Positions 17,401-25,880 of a stretch of 43,742 nt of DNA are shown here, one piece after another. The notes under the pieces are model-generated. The model had not been told where the DNA came from. It saw only the letters and a list, made by a program, of their open reading frames with translations, and made no database searches. Each line of letters begins with the position of its first letter. The stretch's first letter is position 1. Source of the DNA: Alistipes sp. (GTDB taxonomy: Bacteria > Bacteroidota > Bacteroidia > Bacteroidales > Rikenellaceae); assembly GCA_021204515.1 (NCBI GenBank), contig JAJPZH010000286.1:1-43742 (forward strand). Direction: 5' to 3'. Position numbers and translations under genes: made by a program.

Positions 17401-18536
17401 TTCAGTCCCCCGCCTTCGGTCGCAATCCACAGCGAGTGATCGTCATTTTCAATGATTTCACGAACAGCTTTGCCACTCAGATGCTTGCGGGAATTTCCCA
17501 CCGGATAGACCGAGAAATTGGCCGTATGGATGTACATGACGTTTACTCCGCCGAAATAGGTCCCGACCCACATGTTTCCCGACCGGTCCTTGCAGATGGT
17601 ATAGACGGCATTGTCGTTCAGATTCGAAATATCCTCGATGTTGTGTGCGATGTGACGGCGGAATTTGAGTTCTGCGTCATAGATATCGATGCCGTTCTCG
17701 CCGCCGATCCATGCGTTACCTTGGTTGTCGAATTCGACAGTACGCAACACGTTGGTTCGTGATGCGGATGGAGCGAGCGAATGGGTCGATCCATCCTGCG
17801 GATCATAGACGAAAACACCGTATTGGCATATCCATATCCGAGAACGGCGGTCTTTGCGCACCGCATAGAACGAATTCCCGGCGACCTCCGCCACGTGGGG
17901 GCCCGTTACCGGAAGCGGAACCGGCTTACGTGTGCGGATGTCGAAACATCGAACCCCCGAATTGGTCCCCATCCAAAGGATACCATTGGCATCCTCACAC
18001 AAGGAATTGATCCGGATCGGGAAAGGAGGCGGCCCGAGCGGTTCGTTGATTATCCGGAATTCGTCATTTACAAGATCGTATTCATACAGACGCCCTGCCC
18101 TCGCTGTGATGACCGAACCATCGCTGAGTTGGGTAATGACATGGCATCCCGTGAAAGCCTTACCATTCAGCGTATAGGTCTTGAACCGATCCGAATCAGG
18201 GTCATAGCAGCAAACTCCACCTTCTGTACAGACCCATATCCGGGCCGACGCATCCTCGTACACATACCGGACGAAATCATGGACTAACGATGTAGAATCG
18301 CCTGCATTATTGAGATAACGGCGCATCGTATAGCCATCGTAGCAATTCAACCCTTCATGCGTAGCGATCCACATGAACCCCTTATGGTCCTGCATGATAT
18401 GGTTGATGCCACGGCTCGATAGTTTGGCATTGACAATACTGTTCTCAAAACGGATATTATCGAACTCCGAACCAATTGCCGGGAGAACTCCGCATAAAAG
18501 AAATGCAAAAATGGCTTTTCGGAAAAACTTGTTCAT
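14478..18536 (-). CDS. hybrid two-component system sensor/regulator (HTCS)
   Basis: A 1352-residue one-protein regulator that senses a glycan fragment in the periplasm and activates PUL transcription. Signal peptide about 1-22. About 13 Reg_prop blades with the repeated WIGT motif fill residues 40-690, consistent with two beta-propellers, followed by a Y_Y_Y domain (about 700-775) and a transmembrane helix about 782-803. The cytoplasmic part has HisKA with H839 in FFANISHDLKTP, HATPase motifs NLLSNAFKF, DNGVGIPPE and GTGIGLAL, a receiver with D1150 in IISDVMMPEMDG, and an AraC-type helix-turn-helix (about 1245-1350). All key residues are present. It lies 102 bases after the GH2 gene and is probably last in, or separately transcribed behind, the operon it controls. 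Confidence 0.95.
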   Translation of the reverse strand: MNKFFRKAIFAFLLCGVLPAIGSEFDNIRFENSIVNAKLSSRGINHIMQDHKGFMWIATHEGLNCYDGYTMRRYLNNAGDSTSLVHDFVRYVYEDASARIWVCTEGGVCCYDPDSDRFKTYTLNGKAFTGCHVITQLSDGSVITARAGRLYEYDLVNDEFRIINEPLGPPPFPIRINSLCEDANGILWMGTNSGVRCFDIRTRKPVPLPVTGPHVAEVAGNSFYAVRKDRRSRIWICQYGVFVYDPQDGSTHSLAPSASRTNVLRTVEFDNQGNAWIGGENGIDIYDAELKFRRHIAHNIEDISNLNDNAVYTICKDRSGNMWVGTYFGGVNVMYIHTANFSVYPVGNSRKHLSGKAVREIIENDDHSLWIATEGGGLNYFDRHTRNFRHFDDRSDAIPVSYHNVHCLLKEDDRYLWIGSFSGGITRYDLRTKQTVYLKCERGEIEATDIFAFMKDRDGDIWIGTSDGLFVNRKGSGNRIENIRKQFISTRFIHCLACDHNGILWIGTRNNGIFRYDKYTDKLEEIPNQTSSQMFVTTLLVDKLGNVWAGTNNGGLRFFDHESGETVTYTTADGLPSNSIKSIVQDNYGYLWLGTSSGLSCFDPDNMQFINYTVADGLPDHTFNYNSAFMASNGELFFGTTNGMISFFPHTFYEVRDPLNVEITDFRIHGQRTQTNPEYATLWNAVSSRSAVTLTNRQASSFSFTYTAVNFSHAANIHYAVKMSEADSEWHDVENQHQVFFSNLRPGKYTLGIKASYNGSTWDEEGARYLDIEIRPPFYLSSWAYAVYFLLVLLGGGMTYAIIRARIKMNERINTERMAKMQAEEMSLQKMHFFANISHDLKTPLTLIVGPLQKIVEEKSTDKRLREKLGVVLKNTQRMRSLLDKLLLLSKIEMGYARVCVQQGDVLNFIDNICDIFRIFASDNGINFIVNIDYRHKDVWFSVSNIERIVYNLLSNAFKFTPPGGVIRVRAELLKNDDGQDILTVTVKDNGVGIPPEQQEKIFNNYYSSAKSETAGTGIGLALTKSLVLLHHGTITLRSAVGKGSVFRIRLNVSREAYTQEQISNIRIESETALREKLIQEDNEYLQQARIEIQEQEGRRFHILIVEDNRELRDFVRQIFERNFDISMASNGKEGYETAMQMLPDLIISDVMMPEMDGFEMTRQLKSNLMTSHIPIVLLTAKTQENDKIEGFETGADAYIAKPFNNTRLELQVRNLLNTRQNNMLRFKHNPQTDVRSLAKNPHDEKFMERLVELIMSNLDNDKFSIKDITDSLSISRSFLHIKLKNLADLSATEFIRTIRMKEARKKLLSGMNVSETSFAVGISDPNYFSKCFKKQFGQTPTEFLRSVRKQE

Positions 18537-18638
18537 AGGCCGGTTATGGTTTGTAAATATAGTACAAAAACCCCAGAAAAAAGAAACTCCTTTCCAAGGT
18601 TTTTGTCAAATTCATTACATGACTTCAGCCGTCGTCCG

Positions 18639-20945
18639 TTATTCGATATTTACGATCCCCACGTCCGCAATGCAACTTTGAGATCGCTTTGGGCGATTCC
18701 CCCGCCACACATGGACGGCTATCGTGTTTCGGCCTTTGCGTAGCGTTTTCCGCACCTCTTCGGGTAGAGGAATCAAATCCGCATGGTAATAATGCACGGC
18801 GCGGTTCGAAAGATCCACAACTCGAACTCCGTTGATATATATTTCCATTTTCTCGTCGTAACGCGGCGTTATCCATGGCGATGCAGGAATCTCCCGAAGA
18901 TCGAATTCCCGCCACATCCAAAGGTTCGGGCCCTTCCATTCAGTATTTTTACGATGTGCGGCATCCTGCTTTTCGTAGACCGAATAGCTGAGCTGATTGT
19001 CGGGATGATTGTAACCGAACGGGGCCGGACCGGTCTGCCAATCGGCAGGAGGCGCTTCCCGGCGGAACCAGTCATCACCGGGGCGGGTCATCGTGTAGTA
19101 CCACTGCTGAGGAACGCGCTGCGAGTCCTCGACAACAGCCGTTACTTTCAGCGGCTCTTCGTACAGGCGTTTATGAAGTGCACGAAGTTCTTCGGCAGGG
19201 ATTTTTTCGATTTCCCGATCATAGGTCAGCATACCGTTCACCTCACCCTCGACATCAGTCGTCTGGGTATAGATGGCTGCACTTAGCCCTTGGCCGATTA
19301 GTACGCGAAGCTGGAATACGGCGTTTCGGTATGCTTCGGCGAATTTCTCCGGCTCTGTATAAGTCGCATACCCCCAGTTATTTATTGCGGGATTCCACAG
19401 ATGCCCTTCGACCGGAAGTCCGAGTCCTCCGAATTCCCCGATGGCAAACGCCCGGTGCGGACCGGGATTGGCCACACGTCCAGGACCGGGATAACGGTGT
19501 ACATCGTCAATATCACCATTACCCATATCGACCCATCCACTGACTTCGGCAAGCCGCGTTGGATCGTAACGCTTCACCCAGTCAATCAAGCGAGGCCCAC
19601 CGAACTGTCCCCAGCCTTCGTTAAACACGACCCAATTTACGATACACGGATAGTTGCGCAACTGATCTATGGTCTCCTGCAATTCCAGTTCGTACTGTGC
19701 CGCCGACCGAGCGTCCTTGTCGATACCGTCGGGATAATCTTTCAGATTGAAATTGTCTCCTGATACAGCGTCCTGCCATACGAGGATTCCGGATCGGTCA
19801 CAATGATAGTAGAACCGTTCCGACTCCACCTTGATATGTTTGCGAATGGTATTGAATCCGGCTTTTTTTGTAAAATCGATGTCCGAAATCAACGCCTCTT
19901 CGGTAGGAGCCGTCAGCAGGCCGTCGGGCCACCACCCCTGATCAAGAAATCCGTATTGAAACAGAGGCTGATCGTTGAGCAGTATCCGATTCTTACCTTC
20001 AGCATCTTTGCCTATTGAAACCTTGCGCATGCCGAAATAGGACTCCGCAATGTCGGTTACGCGGCCATTACGGACAACCTCCATTCTCAGCCCATAGAGA
20101 AACGGTGCATCCGGAGACCAGAGTTTAGGCGACGGCAGTTTGAGTTCGGCCTGTTCGCCACTTGCAACCGTCGTTTGCGCAACGCATTTTTTTTCATCGA
20201 ATGCGGAATAACGTATTTCGGCGTCCGGATCCGATGTCTCGGTGCGGATCAGGAACCGCTCGTTGTCGACATCCGGAATTCCGTGATGGCTGACGATGTG
20301 ACAATCATCGACCGGCTCGATCCAAACCGTTTTCCAGATACCCGATACGGGTGTGTACCAGATACCCTTCGGATCAAGCGTCTGTTTGCCTTTGGGTTGT
20401 TTTCCCTCGCTGCTCGGGTCGGTAACCTCCACGATTAGTTCCTGCGGTTTGCCGGAAGTCAGGAAATTGGTAATATCGAAGCTGAATGCGACGTTTCCTC
20501 CTTCATGCGTCCCGACCTTTTTCCCGTTCAACCGGATCGTCGAAATGTAATCGACGGCTCCGAAATGCAGCAGAACGCGCTTGTCTTTCCATGCAGCCGG
20601 AATTTCGAATATTCTTCGGTACCAAAGTTTTTCAGTGGGTAAGAAACTGCGCTTAACCCCCGAGAGAGCCGACTCAATGGCGAAAGGAACCAGAATTTTC
20701 CCATCATCGAATGCACTTGAGGTTTGTTCTACGGGAGTTACGGCGTAATCCCATAGACCGTTGAGGTTCATCCATGCAGAGCGTACCAATTGTGGCCGAG
20801 GGTATTCAGGCAACGGACACACAGGATTGACCTCAGCCGCCCACCGGGTCATGATATGCCCTTCGACCGGTTTCCATTGAGCATACCCCGGCAGAATATA
20901 GCATCCAACGGTGAAAATGGTTAAAAAGATACGGAATGATTTCAT
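18639..20945 (-). CDS. glycoside hydrolase family 2 enzyme, secreted
   Basis: A 768-residue GH2 enzyme with a signal peptide (MKSFRIFLTIFTVGCYILPGYAQ). The order is sugar-binding jelly roll (about 50-210), Ig-like domain (about 215-310), TIM barrel (about 315-600), then a C-terminal beta-sandwich ending in GRNTIAVHVWR. The acid/base is E443 in VVFNEGWGQF and the nucleophile is E504 in AIGEFGGLG. GH2 members hydrolyse beta-galactosides, beta-glucuronides, beta-mannosides or alpha-arabinopyranosides, and sequence reading alone does not settle the specificity. It overlaps no neighbour: the sulfatase gene ends 15 bases upstream, so the two are co-transcribed. A role in trimming non-reducing sugars exposed by desulfation fits the context. 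Confidence 0.9.
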   Translation of the reverse strand: MKSFRIFLTIFTVGCYILPGYAQWKPVEGHIMTRWAAEVNPVCPLPEYPRPQLVRSAWMNLNGLWDYAVTPVEQTSSAFDDGKILVPFAIESALSGVKRSFLPTEKLWYRRIFEIPAAWKDKRVLLHFGAVDYISTIRLNGKKVGTHEGGNVAFSFDITNFLTSGKPQELIVEVTDPSSEGKQPKGKQTLDPKGIWYTPVSGIWKTVWIEPVDDCHIVSHHGIPDVDNERFLIRTETSDPDAEIRYSAFDEKKCVAQTTVASGEQAELKLPSPKLWSPDAPFLYGLRMEVVRNGRVTDIAESYFGMRKVSIGKDAEGKNRILLNDQPLFQYGFLDQGWWPDGLLTAPTEEALISDIDFTKKAGFNTIRKHIKVESERFYYHCDRSGILVWQDAVSGDNFNLKDYPDGIDKDARSAAQYELELQETIDQLRNYPCIVNWVVFNEGWGQFGGPRLIDWVKRYDPTRLAEVSGWVDMGNGDIDDVHRYPGPGRVANPGPHRAFAIGEFGGLGLPVEGHLWNPAINNWGYATYTEPEKFAEAYRNAVFQLRVLIGQGLSAAIYTQTTDVEGEVNGMLTYDREIEKIPAEELRALHKRLYEEPLKVTAVVEDSQRVPQQWYYTMTRPGDDWFRREAPPADWQTGPAPFGYNHPDNQLSYSVYEKQDAAHRKNTEWKGPNLWMWREFDLREIPASPWITPRYDEKMEIYINGVRVVDLSNRAVHYYHADLIPLPEEVRKTLRKGRNTIAVHVWRGNRPKRSQSCIADVGIVNIE

Positions 20946-20960
20946 CTTTTATGCATGTCG

Positions 20961-22442
20961 TTAATGTTGTCCATTCTGATAAGAGGGATGATTCGGCAGA
21001 CGGAACGTCCGGCGAGGTGTTGGTAGCCCGGCTTCTTTACGTTTCTTATTATATATTTCCAACATTCTTGCTCCCCGGAAACGGGCCTGTCCATTGTCTG
21101 CAATATCGTCAGGCAGTTGCTTTGCCCAGTCGAGGTAGATGCCGAAAAGCTCCTTGTATTTTTCAGGGTATTTATCCTTAAGCCCTTCCTGCTCGCCGGG
21201 ATCTTTTTCCAGATCATAGAGATTCCATTCCTTCTGCTGGTGAGGATCGGAAACTAATTTCCAATTCCCTTGCCGGATTGCAAAATTATGACGGGCAGGA
21301 TCGGGACTAACACGCTTCGATGAGCACCAGAAAAGCACATCGTGGGGTGCGCGCTTGTTTTTCCCCGTAAGGTAAGGCATCAGATCGACACCGTGCATCT
21401 GCTTATGCGGCAGCGAAACCAGCGACATAATCGTTGGAGCGATGTCGATACTGATGACCGGCTGCTCGTAAACCTGCCCTGCCGGGATCGTACCGGGATA
21501 GCTGACGATGAATGGTACACGAATGCCGCCCTCGTAGAACGATCCCTTGTACCCGCGCAGAGGCCCGTTGTCCCCGTGCTGCTGGACACCGCCGTTGTCG
21601 CTCAAGTAAAAAATGATCGTGTTATCCCGAATTTTAAGCCGTTCGAGTACATCAACAATCTCACCCACCCCCTGATCGAGAGCCAAAGTCATGGCCCATA
21701 CAATTTCATCATGAGTCGGTTTATCCGGATTCTTGGCAACTTTGTCTACCAACTCTTTGGGAGCTTGCAAGGGCGAGTGAATCGCATTGTAAGGCACATA
21801 TAGGAAAAATGGCCTGTCTGCATTTTTCTCGATGAAATCGACGCTGCGTTTCGAGAACTCATAGGTAGCGTAATCCATCTCGATCGCAGGATCGAAATTC
21901 TCGAAGGTCATTTCGAAACCGTCCCACATACCGTCCCATTTATTACCGACCACAGGGTCCCAGTAATCATGCATACCGTCGATAAAGCCGAAAAACTCGT
22001 CGAAACCGCGATTGTTGGGATGGTTGCGGATATAATCGCCCAAATGCCACTTCCCGAATACGGCCGTCGCATAACCTTTCGGACGAAGATATTCACTCAA
22101 GATTTTCTCTTCGAGAGGGACGCCACCGACCGATGTCGCAGCAAGACCATAGTTGCCGAATGTCTGCTGGTATTTCCCGGTCATAAGTCCGGCCCGGGTC
22201 GGACTGGACAGATTGCCCGATGTGTAAGCCTGCATACATCTTACACCGCTTGCCGCCAAGGCGTCGATATTCGGCGTACTGATCGGTTTGTTGTGCGGAT
22301 AACAGTTTATACCGCCGTAACCCTGATCATCGACCAAAATCACGATAATGTTGGGCTGAGAAGGCCGGGCTGCCTGAACTCCGGCATTTGCTGCGGGTAA
22401 TGCAAGCAGCGACAATGGAATAAACTTATTGTTCATGGTCAA
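20961..22442 (-). CDS. sulfatase (S1 type, Ser active site)
   Basis: A 493-residue secreted sulfatase with a signal peptide about 1-24 (an internal Met3 is an alternative start). Metal ligands are in IVILVDDQGYGG (D38, D39) and YLSDNGG, with KWHLGD and HSPLQ also conserved. The active-site motif LSSPTRAGLMTG places Ser79 at the formylglycine position, again the Ser type that requires an anSME maturase. The C-terminal subdomain (FAIRQGNWKLVSDP, NLYDLEKDPGEQ) is typical of arylsulfatase A-like enzymes. It lies between GH43 and GH2 genes with 15-base gaps on both sides. It differs clearly from the 12356-14422 sulfatase, so the two probably remove sulfate from different positions or sugars. Confidence 0.92.
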   Translation of the reverse strand: MTMNNKFIPLSLLALPAANAGVQAARPSQPNIIVILVDDQGYGGINCYPHNKPISTPNIDALAASGVRCMQAYTSGNLSSPTRAGLMTGKYQQTFGNYGLAATSVGGVPLEEKILSEYLRPKGYATAVFGKWHLGDYIRNHPNNRGFDEFFGFIDGMHDYWDPVVGNKWDGMWDGFEMTFENFDPAIEMDYATYEFSKRSVDFIEKNADRPFFLYVPYNAIHSPLQAPKELVDKVAKNPDKPTHDEIVWAMTLALDQGVGEIVDVLERLKIRDNTIIFYLSDNGGVQQHGDNGPLRGYKGSFYEGGIRVPFIVSYPGTIPAGQVYEQPVISIDIAPTIMSLVSLPHKQMHGVDLMPYLTGKNKRAPHDVLFWCSSKRVSPDPARHNFAIRQGNWKLVSDPHQQKEWNLYDLEKDPGEQEGLKDKYPEKYKELFGIYLDWAKQLPDDIADNGQARFRGARMLEIYNKKRKEAGLPTPRRTFRLPNHPSYQNGQH

Positions 22443-22457
22443 ATACTTTTACGGTTA

Positions 22458-23537
22458 TCATTTGGTTCCCGAAGGTTTGGGCAATACGGCACTCTTCGAC
22501 AGTGGAGTTCCCAGAATCGGGAAATCCTTCCGGTCCCAGTCGATTTTCTGCGCCCGGGGCGAGCGCGTATCGCCCATACCCTTGGGATCGGTCTTCGTGT
22601 CGCGGGCATGGTAGAGGATATAATCCTCGCGGCCGTCGGGCGATTTGAAAAAGCTATTGTGCCCTGTTCCATAAACTCCGTTCTCGGGAGACTGTCGGAA
22701 AATCGGTTCGGGATACTTCACCCATGATGCCGGGTCGAGCAGGTCCGCGTTGCTTTTGGCGGTGAGCAGTCCGAGACAGTAGTAAGGCGTCCATACGCCA
22801 CTTGCCGAGTAGACGATATGAATGTATTTACCGTTAGGGCTTTTCAGCGGTTGAGGTCCTTCGTTCACATAGATGATGTGTCGTGGCTGCGAACCGTCTT
22901 CATTGATGTAATGGCGTTCCCATTCCAATTCAGGCTGGGAAATCAATATGCGCTCCGACGCAAGCGTCCACGGATTTGCCAGCCGAGCAATATAAATGCA
23001 CTGCGTTTCCGTATCGATACGTCGTGTCTGCCATCCCGACCAGACCATATACCATTCTCCGTCATGTTCAAATACCGAACCGTCGATGGCCCAGTTATTG
23101 TCGGGATCGGTGCTGATACGTCCTTTTAGAACAAACTCGCCATGAAAAGAATTTTCATTCGGGTTTTCCAGCACATAAAGCTGGTGATTATCCGTATTGC
23201 CGTCATCAGCGGCATAATAAACATACCATTTTCCGTCGATGTTGTGGATCTCGGGCGCCCATAGATGTTTCGAGTTCGAGGGATCGGTCGGAACCCAGAT
23301 TGTCTTTTTCGGGGCATTGCGCAGATCGGTGATATCATCGGCCATCCAAAGAACCAGGCTGTCCTTCATGGTATGCATGTAGTAGTATTTTCCCGCATGC
23401 CACAGTGCCCAAGGGTCGGGGCCCCGATCGAGTAACGGATTCGTGTAAGTTTCGGTCGTGCGGAGTTGTCGGCTGCATCCGGAGAAAAGGACTATTGCCA
23501 GCAGCAGAGAGCCGAAAAGGAATTTTACTGTTTTCAT
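22458..23537 (-). CDS. glycoside hydrolase family 43 lipoprotein
   Basis: A 359-residue five-bladed beta-propeller hydrolase with lipobox FSGC (Cys21), so membrane anchored. The three family acidic residues can be placed: D41 in DRGPDPWAL (base), D152 in WAIDGSVF (pKa modulator) and E226 in VNEGPQPL (acid). WAPEIHNIDGKWYVYYAAD and GTGHNSFFKSPDG are further GH43 landmarks. Family members release alpha-L-arabinofuranose, beta-xylose or galactofuranose-type sugars. The NEGPQ pattern recalls GH43 enzymes of arabinogalactan and similar loci, but this is only a lead. The gene is 19 bases downstream of the (alpha/alpha)6 gene and 15 bases upstream of the sulfatase gene. Confidence 0.9.
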   Translation of the reverse strand: MKTVKFLFGSLLLAIVLFSGCSRQLRTTETYTNPLLDRGPDPWALWHAGKYYYMHTMKDSLVLWMADDITDLRNAPKKTIWVPTDPSNSKHLWAPEIHNIDGKWYVYYAADDGNTDNHQLYVLENPNENSFHGEFVLKGRISTDPDNNWAIDGSVFEHDGEWYMVWSGWQTRRIDTETQCIYIARLANPWTLASERILISQPELEWERHYINEDGSQPRHIIYVNEGPQPLKSPNGKYIHIVYSASGVWTPYYCLGLLTAKSNADLLDPASWVKYPEPIFRQSPENGVYGTGHNSFFKSPDGREDYILYHARDTKTDPKGMGDTRSPRAQKIDWDRKDFPILGTPLSKSAVLPKPSGTK

Positions 23538-23556
23538 AAATATTTTTTACGGTTTG

Positions 23557-25803
23557 TTACTGTTTGGTCCCGAGGTCGGCGGACTGGACCGCTGCGTAGC
23601 GGACGTTCAGCCGCTGGAGTTCTTCTCGGGGCATTTTGTCGATTCGCTCGATATCGCACGAGCCGAAAGCGTCCTTGAACCGGGTCATCGGGTCGAGATG
23701 CGCCGCATAGTTCCAGTTAAGAGTCGTCAGCACACCCCGTCCCCGGCGGGGAACCGTGACCCGGAATGCTTCGAGCTGCAATCCGCGTGGCTGCCCCGGA
23801 TAAAGGCTGCCATCCCAATTCATGGTTTGTCGTGTATTATGTGCAGCGATACGGGCGACTTTAAGGTAATGTTCGTCCCCGGTAATCAGATAGAGCCGAT
23901 AGAAATTGAACGAGTTCCATGCAAATCCCAGATCAGCTGCCACTTGTCCGACAGCAATCAGGTGCTGGCCGACCATGCTTCGTTCTTTAGGAACTACGAC
24001 GGGAATATTACAATCTTCCTCCACCGGAATTTCGTGCATATAAACCCATGTTTCGGTGTAGGTTGCCGCCTGTTCCGCTGCTGCCAGCCATCGTCGGTCA
24101 CCTGTCAGGTCATAAAGCGATAGAAAGCCGTTCAACGCCATCTGTCCCGATTCGCTGTCGATCGTTTGCGGATTATCCGTCACACAGGCTACATATGCAT
24201 ATTCGTTGTGAATCCGCTCATAGCAAAATTCCCCGGCGCGCAAGGCTGCATCCCGGTATTTGGAGTCATTGGTCGCCAGGTAGAGATTAACAAGGTAACG
24301 AACAACACAAATAGTAAGGAACTTGTTTTCATTAGTCGCAGGATGGCGGCCATTGACGATCCGGGTGTGGTCGTAGGCGAAATACCAGCTTCCGTCGGGA
24401 TTCTGGTTGGCTGTCAGCCACTCCCCGAATTTCCGGCAAGCACCAATCCAGACAGGATTGTAAATGTTATTACGCCGGGCGAAACACCAAGCCTCGAGCA
24501 AACTCTCCATGCCGCCCGTTATCGTACGCAGCGTGGAGTGCTTGCGGAACCGTCCTACGGTCCCATCCTTTTTCGGATCGTACCAGCAGCGGGGATATCC
24601 TAATCCGGTCAGACTTTTACCGCTCCAAAAATCCAAAACATCCTTCCCTTTATTCAAGGTTTCCCTGTCGCCTTTCTCGACACCTTCCCGGTAGAGGTAG
24701 TAGCCCGTGGCAACCTGCATCCCCACGAATCCCATCTGATAGTCTATCCCCATCGGCCTGAAATCTTTCAGGCTGACCTGAAACGGGAAGCCCGGCTCGT
24801 CGTATATGCCGCCTGTGCGGACCGACGGGACATAGTAGCCAAGTAATGTTTCAATGAGCCCTTTGTAAACCTGCTCCGAATCAGTCTTGTGAATTTCAGG
24901 GTCGTAACATTCGAACGTCCGTTCCCAGTTCTGTTTCACTGCAGCCGCGTAATCCGGTGTGCGGGAAAAAGACAGTTCGAGCGTGTATGCATGACGGACG
25001 TTCGGATGAACCGGATGCGACCTTGCTCCGAATCCCCCGCGGCGCCCTTCCTCAGTTCCCGGATAGGCAAATAACATTTGTATTCGGTTATCTTGTTTCC
25101 TAATACCCAGCGATCCGAACTGATATCCCCTGTCAACGCGGGAACCGGTCCGATCGGCCATAACAGTTCGGGATTCCGGGGCTTTCTGGATGATCGAAAG
25201 CGTAAATCCGTCCTCCGGATTCCGGGACATCACGACGGGCAGGGGAAGGCGGTCATTGCGATAGAGGAAGCAGTCGTCGTTTTTTTGCGGAATATGCGGC
25301 GGAAGGTTTCCGGCCCGCGTAAAACTGGATTTATACCAGACAGCAGGGATGAAAAACTCATATTTGCCAAAATCGGACTTTCGGCCGACGACGAGTCCGA
25401 ACAACGAGTTGAACGAGTCATCCAAGGCTGATGCGTTTCCGATTTCGACCGTCCGTTGCAACTCGATACCGCTGTTCATGTGCAGACGATAAATATCCGT
25501 AACCATAAATCGGGAGCCGTTTGCAGAGATTGCTTCGCCCCGGCAACACAACGCCCCGTTTTCCTGCGTGCAGTCGGAATAGGCCGCCGAAACGACCTCC
25601 CCATCAACTACAAGAGTTATGGGCACTCTGTCGAAAAATTCGACCTTTTGTGTTCCCGAAATTATGTCAAGCCGGAACTTACGGCCCGTCGGGACAACCT
25701 CGACAGAAGTTTCGCCGGAAACGATCCGCAATGCGCATACTGCCCGGTCCGTTGCGGCGGACAGAGTCAGGAGGAAGAACAGAACGGCAAATCTTATTCT
25801 CAT
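23557..25803 (-). CDS. secreted protein of (alpha/alpha)6-barrel type, unclassified, possible glycosidase or lyase
   Basis: 748 residues from ATG 25803, chosen because the product then starts with a clean signal peptide (MRIRFAVLFFLLTLSA...CA) and because an upstream Met at 25839 falls inside a hairpin. Residues about 25-290 are beta-rich (super-sandwich like). Residues about 300-740 show helical-hairpin repeats of a six-hairpin barrel, for example GMESLLEAWCFARR, FGEWLTANQNPDGSWYFAYD, ALRAGEFCYERIHNEYAYV and SESGQMALNGFLSLYDLTGD. This two-domain layout resembles GH families such as GH154 or GH105/GH88-like enzymes and some polysaccharide lyases, but I cannot assign one. Its place ahead of GH43 in the operon suggests an enzymatic role on the same glycan. 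Confidence 0.75.
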   Translation of the reverse strand: MRIRFAVLFFLLTLSAATDRAVCALRIVSGETSVEVVPTGRKFRLDIISGTQKVEFFDRVPITLVVDGEVVSAAYSDCTQENGALCCRGEAISANGSRFMVTDIYRLHMNSGIELQRTVEIGNASALDDSFNSLFGLVVGRKSDFGKYEFFIPAVWYKSSFTRAGNLPPHIPQKNDDCFLYRNDRLPLPVVMSRNPEDGFTLSIIQKAPESRTVMADRTGSRVDRGYQFGSLGIRKQDNRIQMLFAYPGTEEGRRGGFGARSHPVHPNVRHAYTLELSFSRTPDYAAAVKQNWERTFECYDPEIHKTDSEQVYKGLIETLLGYYVPSVRTGGIYDEPGFPFQVSLKDFRPMGIDYQMGFVGMQVATGYYLYREGVEKGDRETLNKGKDVLDFWSGKSLTGLGYPRCWYDPKKDGTVGRFRKHSTLRTITGGMESLLEAWCFARRNNIYNPVWIGACRKFGEWLTANQNPDGSWYFAYDHTRIVNGRHPATNENKFLTICVVRYLVNLYLATNDSKYRDAALRAGEFCYERIHNEYAYVACVTDNPQTIDSESGQMALNGFLSLYDLTGDRRWLAAAEQAATYTETWVYMHEIPVEEDCNIPVVVPKERSMVGQHLIAVGQVAADLGFAWNSFNFYRLYLITGDEHYLKVARIAAHNTRQTMNWDGSLYPGQPRGLQLEAFRVTVPRRGRGVLTTLNWNYAAHLDPMTRFKDAFGSCDIERIDKMPREELQRLNVRYAAVQSADLGTKQ

Positions 25804-25838
25804 GAATGGATTTTCTTTGTTATAACCGATCGGTTCCA

Positions 25839-25870
25839 CCCCTGTCCGCTCTAATAAAAACGGACAGGGG
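25839..25870 (-). promoter_or_regulatory. intercistronic hairpin within the catabolic operon
   Basis: CCCCTGTCCG at 25839-25848 pairs perfectly with 25861-25870 around a 12-base loop, between the surface lipoprotein gene and the next gene. It could stabilise the upstream message, act as a partial terminator, or mark an RNA processing site, so that the first gene is expressed more strongly. Confidence 0.55.
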
Positions 25871-25880
25871 CGAACGGAAA

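Noticed and set aside
25804-25839. Start of the (alpha/alpha)6 protein at 25839
   Set aside because: That Met falls in the intercistronic hairpin and adds 12 residues before the signal peptide. ATG 25803 gives a proper signal sequence.
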